Below are positions 1 to 5,635 of a stretch of DNA of 6,876 bases, in pieces. The position numbers and the translations under genes were made by a program. A model generated the notes under the pieces. It was not told the origin of the DNA. It was given only the letters and a program-made list of their open reading frames with translations, and searched no databases. Source of the stretch: Chitinophagaceae bacterium (lineage in GTDB: Bacteria; Bacteroidota; Bacteroidia; Chitinophagales; Chitinophagaceae); NCBI GenBank assembly GCA_025924755.1, contig JAICHT010000197.1:1-6876 (forward strand), in the 5' to 3' direction. The stretch's first letter is position 1, and the number at the start of each line of letters is the position of its first letter.

Positions 1-157
1 CTCCGGGCCTGTCATAATGAATCGTGACATCTGTAATGCCGATCCGTTCACTTACAGAAGCTTTTTTATTTCCACCATCGGGAGGTATAGTTAATTGGGC
101 AAATAAAGAAGAAGTAAAAAACAATATTGCAAATAAGGCTGAAAGTTTATGCGTCAT
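1..157 (-). CDS. Exported DUF2911-family protein, N-terminal part (partial)
   Basis: The gene starts with ATG at 157 and runs out of the window at base 1, so only 52 complete codons are visible. Residues 1-20 look like a Sec signal peptide: H3 and K4, a hydrophobic core, and a likely cleavage after SLFA before Gln21. The mature start contains IPPDGGNKKASVSERIGITD, followed by VTIHYDRPG. This matches the first conserved block of DUF2911 proteins, where a 'VSxxIGxTDVTxxYxRPxVKGR' stretch follows the signal peptide. DUF2911 proteins are exported and common in Bacteroidota; their biochemical function is unknown to me. The upstream gap of 209 nt suggests its own promoter, but I could not identify convincing -33/-7 elements. 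The family call rests on a short segment, so it is good rather than certain. Confidence 0.75.
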   Translation of the reverse strand, partial: MTHKLSALFAILFFTSSLFAQLTIPPDGGNKKASVSERIGITDVTIHYDRPG

Positions 158-244
158 AAGTGCAAGTTTATTGGTGATATATTAAGCTATAAGATACACG
201 ATTTTATCAGGTTCTATGATCAAAAGTCCATGAACGACCGCTTT

Positions 245-270
245 ATACCTACAGATAACAGAACAGGTAT
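245..270. repeat. Weak inverted repeat in the 158-366 gap
   Basis: ATACCT at 245-250 is mirrored by AGGTAT at 265-270, with a 14-nt spacer. It lies behind the PPOX gene and about 90 nt ahead of the DUF2911-like gene. No T-run follows on either strand, so it is not a convincing terminator. It could be an operator or chance. Nothing else stands out in this gap. Confidence 0.2.
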
Positions 271-366
271 TGTGAGAGATAATTTTAGCGCTATTGTTCA
301 ACTGCTCCTGTCCACTTAATAGCTAGTAATAAGTACATATCTATTGGTTGATAAGGTAATTTTCAG

Positions 367-1002
367 TCAATATTTTTCACAAAAATGCTTCACGCTTTCA
401 GTGATTTCTAATTCAACCCCGAACTTCGGATCAAGCACAGGAGAAGAGGCTTTTAGCGATAGCGGTATATGCCCGGACCAAACTTCATTAGTAATTTCCT
501 CATCACCTTTAGGGCCACCTTCACGCACCTTAGCAGATGCTTTATCTATCCTGAATTTTACCACCATAGTGGCTTTTAACTGGTTCTCGGAACCTACAGA
601 AACTTCATTCCATCTTCCTTCAATGATATTTTCAGTAATGATTTTCAATCCTTCTATTCTCTCATCAGGATTGGTTACTAATTCTGCTTTGCCAAATAAA
701 ACTACTGACCGGTAATTTGCGGAAGTATCAAATAATGTTCTTGCTAAAACTACTCCGTCCAGGTGAGTTACACCAATACAAATAGTCGATCCATTAATTA
801 TTTGATTCAACATAAAATTTTTGGTTGAACCATGAATGTAAATGGCATCTGCTTTTCTGCCATACGCAGTAGGAATCATCATCGTTTGACCTTCGTGTTG
901 AAAAGCTATATGGCACAAAAAGCCTGCATCTAAAATATTGTAAATTGATTGCTCATTATTTGCAGTCCGGGCTGCTCCTCTTATGATTTTATTAAATTCC
1001 AT
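367..1002 (-). CDS. Pyridoxamine 5'-phosphate oxidase-like flavin-binding protein
   Basis: This 211-residue protein belongs to the split-barrel PPOX/flavin-reductase fold, in the subgroup usually called Pyridox_ox_2 or NimA-like. The visible pattern is YNILDAGFLCHIAF (residues 21-34), PTAYGRK (44-50), YIHGSTKNFML (55-65), TSANYRSVVLFGKAELV (93-109) and EVWSGHIPL (173-181). These are the family's usual barrel strands and probable FMN-contacting positions. Length is normal for the subgroup. The ATG at 1002 fits because the family's N-terminus begins shortly before the 'YxILDxGxxCHxxF' segment. Members bind FMN or a related cofactor; most are uncharacterised and should not be equated with PdxH, which makes PLP. 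The gene follows the alpha/beta hydrolase after 56 nt on the same strand and may share its transcript. The substrate cannot be inferred. Confidence 0.88.
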   Translation of the reverse strand: MEFNKIIRGAARTANNEQSIYNILDAGFLCHIAFQHEGQTMMIPTAYGRKADAIYIHGSTKNFMLNQIINGSTICIGVTHLDGVVLARTLFDTSANYRSVVLFGKAELVTNPDERIEGLKIITENIIEGRWNEVSVGSENQLKATMVVKFRIDKASAKVREGGPKGDEEITNEVWSGHIPLSLKASSPVLDPKFGVELEITESVKHFCEKY

Positions 1003-1033
1003 AATTTATTAGTAATTATAATTTTTACATGAA

Positions 1034-1064
1034 AGCTAAATAGGAATGGTATTATGTTTTAGCT
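1034..1064. repeat. Hairpin-forming inverted repeat between hydrolase and PPOX genes
   Basis: AGCTAAA at 1034-1040 pairs perfectly with TTTAGCT at 1058-1064 across a 17-nt loop. One arm overlaps the hydrolase stop codon (1059-1061). A hairpin here could slow or trim transcription between the two genes. No T-run follows in the minus-strand direction, so it is not a standard intrinsic terminator. Confidence 0.25.
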
Positions 1065-1841
1065 ATTATAAAATTGTTTTAATGCAGGTACCAGAATCTT
1101 TGGAGGCACATCATGTACCGTGCCGTTTAATGTAATTCGTTTCCCGTTCGGCAAAGCTTCTGCTGCTGCCTGCACCGCGTTTCTGAGTACAACAGGACTT
1201 TTTATACTATCTATTACGAGTGATGGTGTTTCAATGGAAGTTAAAATACCTTTTGGTAAGTTAAAGTCTCCGCAAACGGCTGCATCATTGGGAAGAGAGG
1301 CCGCATGATGTTTCATTTTAGACCAGTTCGATGTAAATTTTAATACAAAAGGAACAATAGCTGGTACACCTATTACTTTTCTTAAGTAAAACGTACAAGC
1401 CTCACCTTTTTTGCCTTCGGCTATCAATTGCCGGAGTTGCTCTTCAGCATTAGCAGGCCTGCTGCCTTTTGGATTTCCAACAAAAGGTGGTTCTAGTAAA
1501 GCAAGTTTAATAATATTCAATCCGCTGGCAGCTGCTTTGAGACTGAGTATTGCCCCGGACGATATGCCAAATAAATGCGCAGATCCTCCAGCCACCTGGA
1601 TCAATGCATTGATATCTTCCATTTCTTTTTGCACAGAATAGGGTTGTGTATCTCCACTTTCCCCACGTGCCCGGCGATCATACGTTATGACAGTAAAATC
1701 TTCAGATAATAACGGTGCAATCTTCATCATAGGGCCAAAATTTTTGCCGCAAAACGCACCATCTACAAGGATAACTGCAGGGCCGCTGCCACTTTTTTCG
1801 TAGGCTATCGCTGTGCCGTCTTTTGATAGTACTGTACTCAT
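1059..1841 (-). CDS. Alpha/beta hydrolase
   Basis: This 260-residue protein is a compact, cytosolic alpha/beta-hydrolase-fold enzyme without a signal peptide. Landmarks in order: a first strand PAVILVDGAFCG (21-32) at the oxyanion-loop position, YDRRARGES (54-62), the nucleophile elbow GISSG (92-96) with Ser94, LLEPPF (115-120), and a C-terminal GTVHDVPP whose His243 is the expected catalytic histidine. The strand that normally ends in the catalytic Asp reads LVIDSIKSP (208-216), so Ser215 stands at the usual Asp position; Asp211 is nearby. As I remember it, related bacterial hydrolases with 'YDRRGRGDSGDT' and 'GEKSP' show the same substitution, so this is probably a subfamily trait. The reaction is unknown; esterase-like hydrolysis of a small substrate is likely. 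Upstream, TAGCTTTA (1859-1852, minus) resembles the Bacteroidota -7 element, but a TTG at 1885-1883 lies 23 nt away, which is long. Confidence 0.9.
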   Translation of the reverse strand: MSTVLSKDGTAIAYEKSGSGPAVILVDGAFCGKNFGPMMKIAPLLSEDFTVITYDRRARGESGDTQPYSVQKEMEDINALIQVAGGSAHLFGISSGAILSLKAAASGLNIIKLALLEPPFVGNPKGSRPANAEEQLRQLIAEGKKGEACTFYLRKVIGVPAIVPFVLKFTSNWSKMKHHAASLPNDAAVCGDFNLPKGILTSIETPSLVIDSIKSPVVLRNAVQAAAEALPNGKRITLNGTVHDVPPKILVPALKQFYNS

Positions 1842-1866
1842 TCTTTTATTTTAAAGCTATATTAAG

Positions 1867-2058
1867 TTAATTGCTGTAATAACAATGCCCATTCATCATA
1901 TAATTCTGAAAGCTTTTATATGCGCCTTTTTGCAAAAGCAGGAAGGGTAATATCTTGTTCACATTTAAAGCGCCAGCAACAGAATCAACTCTTTCAATAC
2001 GAGCTTGTACGATTGGTCGATTTTGTTTTGATATAGCGTGAAAGAAGTGTTCGTTCAT
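1867..2058 (-). CDS. Doubtful 63-residue ORF, possibly a gene remnant
   Basis: The reading frame is open from ATG 2058 to TAA 1867, and stays open upstream of the ATG for about 33 nt, to a TAA. I recognise no family. The protein has no clear signal peptide, membrane helix or motif; its N-terminal half contains RPIVQARIERVDSVAGAL (14-31). In the second half a different minus-strand frame looks more protein-like: FKCEQDITLPAFAKRRI, then TAA at 1918-1916, then KLSELYDEWALLLQQLT ending in TAA at 1864-1862. That pattern suits a degraded gene with frameshifts and an in-frame stop at least as well as a true small gene. It fills most of the 275 nt between the response regulator and the hydrolase and is on the same strand as both. 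Confidence 0.22.
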   Translation of the reverse strand: MNEHFFHAISKQNRPIVQARIERVDSVAGALNVNKILPFLLLQKGAYKSFQNYMMNGHCYYSN

Positions 2059-2116
2059 GGTTATACAAATCAGGTCTTTCGAAAAGCCGGACCTTTATAT
2101 TTCTTAGCATTAGCTT

Positions 2117-2788
2117 TTATTCTTTAATCTTATACAACCCATTTTTAATAGCATATACCACGATGCCGGCTGTATTCTTTACCTGCATTTTCTCTAAAAT
2201 TTTCTCCCGGTAGCTCTCAATAGTGCGGGTGCTTAAAAAAAGTTTGCCTGCAATTTCTTTATTGGCATACTCCTCGCAAATCAATTGAATAATGGATTGC
2301 TCCCGGTCGGAGAAAGTTACCTTATGCATTCTTTGGGTAAGAGCCGTGTTGCTTTGGGCAAGGAGTTGCGCCAGCTTTTTGGAAGTATGGTTGCAATAAT
2401 AACTCCCTTCTTCATAAACTGTTTTGACGGCTTCTATGATTTCGGCTTTACCGGCATTTTTTATCAAATAGCCCTTAGCGCCAGCCTCTATCATATCTAC
2501 TATCAAGTTTTCATCATCAAACATAGAGAGAGCTATAATACCAATCTGTGGCAGCTCCTGGCTTATTCGTCTGGTAACCTCGATGCCATCCATTTTAGGC
2601 ATTTTAATATCAGTTACAATCACATCAGGATGCAGTTGCCTCGCCTGTGCTAACAACTCCTCTCCATTGCTTGCTTCGGCCACTAAAAGGATCTCGTGTT
2701 GTTTGCTGAGCATAACGCGAAAGCCATCACGGAATAATTCGTGGTCGTCTGCCAGTATAATAGTAATCGGGTTGCTGGGTTGGATCAT
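2117..2788 (-). CDS. NarL/FixJ-type two-component response regulator
   Basis: A 223-residue transcription factor with an N-terminal receiver domain (about 8-125) and a C-terminal LuxR-type helix-turn-helix domain (about 157-220). The receiver has the acidic pair Asp14-Asp15, the phosphoacceptor Asp60 in VIVTDIKMPKMDG, Ser88 in ALSMF, and Lys110 in YLIKNAG, so all the phosphorylation residues are present. The output domain shows the LuxR signature FSDREQSIIQLI, NKEIAGKLFLS and TRTIESYREKILEKM. Its ATG overlaps the stop of the upstream kinase gene in an ATGA, which points to translational coupling and a 1:1 partnership with that kinase. Regulators of this class usually dimerise on inverted repeats near promoters. 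The element at 4565-4585, upstream of this operon, is a plausible target, but this is inferred from position only. Confidence 0.97.
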   Translation of the reverse strand: MIQPSNPITIILADDHELFRDGFRVMLSKQHEILLVAEASNGEELLAQARQLHPDVIVTDIKMPKMDGIEVTRRISQELPQIGIIALSMFDDENLIVDMIEAGAKGYLIKNAGKAEIIEAVKTVYEEGSYYCNHTSKKLAQLLAQSNTALTQRMHKVTFSDREQSIIQLICEEYANKEIAGKLFLSTRTIESYREKILEKMQVKNTAGIVVYAIKNGLYKIKE

Positions 2789-3534
2789 GACGACATTGGA
2801 ATTTTGAATGTGTAAGATGTGCCCGCATTTTTCTTTGATTCAATGAAGAGTTCGCCCTTCATAATCTCTGTACGACGGAGAAGGTTTTTGAGGCCTAAAC
2901 CGGCGGTTTCATGGATGACTTTTTCATAGTTGTAGCCCCTACCGTTATCAAAAGAAGAAAGGATCAGGTTCCCTTTTTGCTTTTGAAAATCTATTACCAG
3001 CTCGCTGGCATTGGCATGCTTGAACGTGTTATGAATGATTTCCTGCACGATCCGGTAAATATGTATGGAATCCTGTTCACTGAGGGAAAAAGGTTCTGCC
3101 CTCAGTTCTATTTTTAAATGATTTTGTTCATTGATCGTATTTACAAATTCCTTCAATGCCATGACCACTCCTTTTCGCAGCAGGGTATTCGGCATCAGGT
3201 CGTAGGATATTTCCCGGAAGCGTTTCAGTATATCATCAATATGACTATTGGTTTTTTCCAGTTGTACGAGGTCCTGGGGATCGCTCAATTCAAAACTATT
3301 GATTTTCATTTTGACCGCAGCCAGCATAGGCCCCAGTTCATCATGCAGATCGGATGCAATACGGGCCCGTTCTTTTTCCAGCGTTGCCATTTCTGCAAGG
3401 ATATACGTCTTATATAAATTCAAACTTTTTCGTTGCAGGCTTATGATGGATATGACAAAGAAAAAGATAATAATCGTCATTACAACACCGGTGATTAAAA
3501 TGGCAAGGTAAAGGCTAGTTTCTTTGGCATCCAT
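2785..3534 (-). CDS. Membrane-anchored HisKA_3 sensor histidine kinase
   Basis: From ATG 3534 the protein has 249 residues. One transmembrane helix near the N-terminus (about residues 7-33) leads through a short linker into a HisKA_3 dimerisation domain with IASDLHDELGP; the phosphorylated His is residue 64. The HATPase_c domain shows the N box (IVQEIIHNTFKHANAS), the G1 box (DNGRGY) and the G2 box (GLGLKNLLRR). Apart from the helix there is no sensor domain, so input must come through the membrane segment or a partner. A longer start at 3570 would add twelve residues, but the Met at 3534 gives the short, polar start MDAKETSLYLAILI before the helix that is usual for such kinases; I chose it. 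It overlaps the upstream membrane-protein gene by 40 nt and the response-regulator gene by 4 nt. All catalytic motifs are intact. Confidence 0.95.
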   Translation of the reverse strand: MDAKETSLYLAILITGVVMTIIIFFFVISIISLQRKSLNLYKTYILAEMATLEKERARIASDLHDELGPMLAAVKMKINSFELSDPQDLVQLEKTNSHIDDILKRFREISYDLMPNTLLRKGVVMALKEFVNTINEQNHLKIELRAEPFSLSEQDSIHIYRIVQEIIHNTFKHANASELVIDFQKQKGNLILSSFDNGRGYNYEKVIHETAGLGLKNLLRRTEIMKGELFIESKKNAGTSYTFKIPMSS

Positions 3535-4148
3535 AATATAGCAAGAGCATAAAGTAAATTGGTAATGCAATCAATATAAAGCAATAGGGTATATACTTTT
3601 AAGATAAATGCCTGGCTGGTCGTTAAGCCATAAATCCAAAAAGCATGTACCAATATTTTATAAGTAAAGTACAGGATAAAACCAATACAAAGTAAAAAGG
3701 TGGCATCTTTTAAAAGGTTCTTTCGGTTTGTTACTACTAACCTGTTAAGGGTGGCAATACTCATTAGTACAATCACAAAGGAATAAAAAATCCTAAAATA
3801 GTTGTCAAGTGCCGCGGCTCCGGCTATAAAGAAATTATCAATAAGCCACACGGCAGGTAACAAAAGGATCATAACATAAAATAAAACTTTCGACTTTCTA
3901 AACAGCCCGGTGTTTTTAAACAGCCAAATGATAAGAAGTGATTCCACCAGCACATAGATGTTATTGTTGACAATGGTATTATGATGGTATTTAATTAGTA
4001 TAAAACTTAGTATCTCATTGATACAGGCAAGCCAGATGCACAATAGAAAAGGATAGTATATCCTATGAATTTTTTTGAGCCGTACAAGCCCTAGAATGCC
4101 TGCTATAAAAATACTGAAACCCAGGCTTAACAGAAACTGGTGGTACAT
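3495..4148 (-). CDS. Seven-helix integral membrane protein, likely partner of the kinase
   Basis: This 217-residue protein is almost wholly hydrophobic. Seven likely helices lie at about 4-23, 31-52, 63-77, 87-107, 117-138, 150-171 and 184-207. Positive residues cluster in the loops (RLKKIHR, FRKSK, NRKNLLK) and at the C-terminus (PKK). Polar residues inside helices include Asn44-Glu45 in ACINEILSF and Glu69 in NIYVLVESLLIIW. Similar 'NIYxLxExLL' membrane proteins occur in Bacteroidota as uncharacterised proteins, as far as I recall; I know of no established function. The gene follows the small CPPLC-tailed protein after 17 nt, and its end overlaps the kinase gene. As the kinase has no extracytoplasmic sensor of its own, a sensory or scaffolding role for this protein is a reasonable inference, not a demonstrated one. 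Confidence 0.88.
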   Translation of the reverse strand: MYHQFLLSLGFSIFIAGILGLVRLKKIHRIYYPFLLCIWLACINEILSFILIKYHHNTIVNNNIYVLVESLLIIWLFKNTGLFRKSKVLFYVMILLLPAVWLIDNFFIAGAAALDNYFRIFYSFVIVLMSIATLNRLVVTNRKNLLKDATFLLCIGFILYFTYKILVHAFWIYGLTTSQAFILKVYTLLLYIDCITNLLYALAILWMPKKLAFTLPF

Positions 4149-4165
4149 AATTTCGAAATTTACAT

Positions 4166-4513
4166 CTATAAGCTATTCAGCGGAGAAGTAGTGCCGCATA
4201 GCGGAGGACAAATTTTTCCATCTTCAATAATGCTGCTGGTATCCCCAGCGCCGGGTAGCATATCGTCGTTGTCTTTGTTCACTCCTACTATAATTGCATG
4301 TACTATATTATTCACATCCATACTATAATAGATGCGCAATGCCACACAACCCGGCTTTGCCAGTACGTCATCAAACGCATCGCGGTCGAAAGTTTCCGAA
4401 ATAGAAAGAATGTTTTTGCCCCTGAAATCCGAGGATAAAATTGATTCTTTCTGTGTTCTGTAGCGGGTGGTCATTTCAATAGCCTGGGCTAATGAGATAA
4501 AATGTTGGCTCAT
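4166..4513 (-). CDS. Uncharacterised 115-residue protein with C-terminal CPPLC motif
   Basis: The first gene of the four-gene signalling cassette. From ATG 4513 the protein begins MSQHFISLAQAIEMTTRYR, continues with ILSISETFDRDAFDDVLAKP (residues 35-54), has a beta-rich core CVALRIYYSMD and VHAIIVGVN, and ends with ICPPLCGTTSPLNS. Cys residues are at 56, 102 and 106. There is no signal peptide or membrane helix. An alternative ATG at 4630 would add 39 residues, but that stretch is rich in Asn, Tyr and His, reads through the inverted-repeat control element, and looks non-coding, so I use 4513. I recall similar small proteins ('SLAQAIExTTxYR' start, 'CPPxC' tail) in other Bacteroidota, without known function. 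The paired cysteines might bind a metal, form a disulfide or react to redox state; this is speculation. It precedes the membrane protein by 17 nt. Confidence 0.85.
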   Translation of the reverse strand: MSQHFISLAQAIEMTTRYRTQKESILSSDFRGKNILSISETFDRDAFDDVLAKPGCVALRIYYSMDVNNIVHAIIVGVNKDNDDMLPGAGDTSSIIEDGKICPPLCGTTSPLNSL

Positions 4514-4564
4514 ATAATTTGATTGATGATGTGAATAGAAAGTTCTGTTATTATTTAATTTTTT

Positions 4565-4585
4565 GCAACCGTAGTTATACGAATA
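4565..4585. promoter_or_regulatory. Inverted-repeat element, copy A (candidate operator)
   Basis: GCAACCGTAGTTATACG occupies 4565-4581, followed by AATA. Inside it, CGTA and TACG form a dyad around GTTA (4570-4581). The element ends 52 nt upstream of the cassette's first start codon (4513, minus). The same 17 bases recur at 5636-5652; over 21 positions the two copies differ at one. GGGTATA follows at 4605-4611. A dyad of this size suits a dimeric helix-turn-helix regulator such as the NarL-type protein encoded by this cassette, but the regulator is not proven. Confidence 0.5.
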
Positions 4586-4720
4586 ATATACTGATATCCT
4601 ATTTGGGTATATCCGCTTGATATGCATCAAGAGCTTTATGCCCCAAGCCTATCTGTTGTACAAAATAGAATTGTTTTTGGCAATAATCTTCTTTTAAAAG
4701 ATTAAAACAGTAAGTTGATT

Positions 4721-4750
4721 TTTGATATTTTTAGATGTCTGCTGTTTTTG
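4721..4750 (+). promoter_or_regulatory. Possible Bacteroidota-type promoter of the basic-protein gene
   Basis: TTTG at 4721-4724 and TGTTTTTG at 4743-4750 are 18 nt apart. They approximate the Bacteroidota -33 (TTTG) and -7 (TAnnTTTG, one mismatch) elements. The start codon at 4766 follows 15 nt later, so the leader would be very short. The region is T-rich, which raises the chance of a false match. Confidence 0.35.
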
Positions 4751-4765
4751 ATGTAAATTATACCC

Positions 4766-5161
4766 ATGACGAAGGATCAAATCTATTATGCCCAGCACAA
4801 AAATGATGAGGCATTTATGGAGAGCCGGCGTAAAGCGCAACAACACAGGCGGGATACCGATCCTGCATACAAGGAATACCTCAGGCGCTATGCCAAACGG
4901 TACTATCAGCTGCACAAAGAGCATTTGAACCAATTGCGCAAAAAATATCCTGATAAAACACGCAATGAAAGGGTAAGCCGGTTTCGTAAAAAAGAAGCTT
5001 TAGAATTAGCCAGGGCTTATATTGTACGGCTGCTGACCCGAAGCGGACAATACACAAAGGAAGAAATTACCCCGGCTATGATAAGGGCAAAGAGGACACA
5101 TGTAAAAAAGTTTCGTGAAAAGAAACTCCTGAAGGCAAAAGAGAAGCCAACAGCAAAATAG
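4766..5161 (+). CDS. Small, very basic protein of unknown function
   Basis: This 131-residue protein is the only convincing plus-strand gene. Lys and Arg make up 39 of 131 residues against about 16 acidic ones, so it carries a strong positive charge and probably binds nucleic acid. It looks helical throughout: YLRRYAKRYYQLHKEHLNQL (38-57) resembles the Arg/Tyr-rich repeats seen next to phage HNH domains. The C-terminal half has ARAYIVRLLTRSGQYTKEEI and then TPAMIRAKR, a 'YVxxLL...I.xxxIxxKR' layout I associate with small phage or mobile-element proteins in Bacteroidota. No HNH or zinc-binding residues are visible (there is no Cys). The reverse frame at 4694-4933 is a shadow. It is transcribed away from the signalling cassette and converges on the coiled-coil gene, 38 nt apart. 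Function unknown. Confidence 0.75.
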   Translation: MTKDQIYYAQHKNDEAFMESRRKAQQHRRDTDPAYKEYLRRYAKRYYQLHKEHLNQLRKKYPDKTRNERVSRFRKKEALELARAYIVRLLTRSGQYTKEEITPAMIRAKRTHVKKFREKKLLKAKEKPTAK

Positions 5162-5163
5162 AT

Positions 5164-5200
5164 CATACTTTCTTTTGCATTTGGGTTTCTGTATGTTTTT
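5164..5200. terminator. Weak terminator-like structure between convergent genes
   Basis: CATAC (5164-5168) and GTATG (5191-5195) can pair across a 22-nt loop, and TTTTT follows at 5196-5200 on the plus strand. The location, just after the basic-protein gene and before the end of the convergent gene, is where a terminator is expected. The five-base-pair AT-rich stem is weak, so this is tentative. Confidence 0.2.
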
Positions 5201-5481
5201 CAGGATTCTTCCATAGCCTTCTTGCCGTTGGCTATAATAGCAACGGCCTGTTTTTGTGCCTCCAACTTTATAAGGGCTGCCTTCTTTTCTGCCGCCCTGA
5301 TAATCTGCTGTGCGGCAGCTTCCACATTCATAATGGTTTGGTATTTACTTAATTCATCAATCTTTTTGCGGCTATCGGAAAGCTGTAGGGTTAATTGCCG
5401 GATTTTTGTTTTTTGAATATCATGGTCGCATAACCATATAATCAAAATAAAAGTGATGAAAATCAGTAATAACAATGCCAT
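5200..5481 (-). CDS. Small membrane-anchored coiled-coil protein (resembles DUF4041 N-terminus)
   Basis: A 93-residue protein with one N-terminal transmembrane helix (about 2-18, MALLLLIFITFILIIWLC) and a charged helical remainder likely to form a coiled coil. The segment KYQTIMNVEAAAQQIIRAA (46-64), followed by Ala/Lys/Glu repeats (EKKAALIKLEAQKQA), resembles the N-terminal part of DUF4041 proteins, which read 'KYxxIxDxExExxKxxxEA' and then normally continue for several hundred residues, often into a T5orf172 (GIY-YIG) nuclease-like domain. Here the protein stops after the coiled coil, and I see no continuation after its TGA. It is either a stand-alone short relative or a truncated remnant. 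It faces the basic-protein gene tail to tail. The second inverted-repeat element lies about 155 nt upstream of its start and may control it. The family resemblance is from memory and modest. Confidence 0.72.
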   Translation of the reverse strand: MALLLLIFITFILIIWLCDHDIQKTKIRQLTLQLSDSRKKIDELSKYQTIMNVEAAAQQIIRAAEKKAALIKLEAQKQAVAIIANGKKAMEES

Positions 5482-5541
5482 GCCTTTAAATTTTTAGAAT
5501 CTATATATTATTCCGCACCATCTTTTTACATATTCCATATT

Positions 5542-5576
5542 ACGGGTAAAAGCCATGCACATTATTACAAACCCGT
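5542..5576. repeat. Inverted repeat upstream of the coiled-coil gene
   Basis: ACGGGT at 5542-5547 mirrors ACCCGT at 5571-5576, with a 23-nt spacer, in the 241-nt non-coding stretch 5482-5722. It might be an additional regulator site or part of the leader. Six-base arms this far apart can easily occur by chance. Confidence 0.2.
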
Positions 5577-5635
5577 GCTTTCCGTCGATTGCATAATAGG
5601 GATAATAGCATAGTTAGTAAGATTTGAAGTGCCGG

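Noticed and set aside
344..715. Plus-strand ORF of 123 codons
   Set aside because: It is fully antisense to the PPOX-fold gene, whose family motifs are unmistakable; it has no recognisable motif of its own.
2070..2093. AGGTC and GACCT pair after the response-regulator gene as a terminator
   Set aside because: The stem has only five base pairs around a long loop and is not followed by a T-run in the minus direction.
4514..4630. N-terminal extension of the CPPLC protein to an upstream ATG
   Set aside because: The added 39 residues are low-complexity (Asn, Tyr, His) and pass through the inverted-repeat element; the Met at 4513 gives a compact and family-like N-terminus.
4759..4765. TATACCC directly before the start codon at 4766 as a third regulator site
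   Set aside because: The 7-mer also occurs inside a coding region (3587-3593), so its frequency is near what chance allows; it lacks the CGTA-N4-TACG dyad.
4694..4933. Minus-strand ORF of 79 codons, hydrophobic
   Set aside because: It lies antisense to the well-formed basic-protein gene and across its promoter region; the hydrophobic composition is what the reverse strand of such a Lys/Arg-rich gene yields.
5591..5620. Short GATAATAG-like near-repeats in the 5482-5722 gap as a tandem repeat
   Set aside because: The units are short, imperfect and AT-rich, with no regular period; best explained by base composition.
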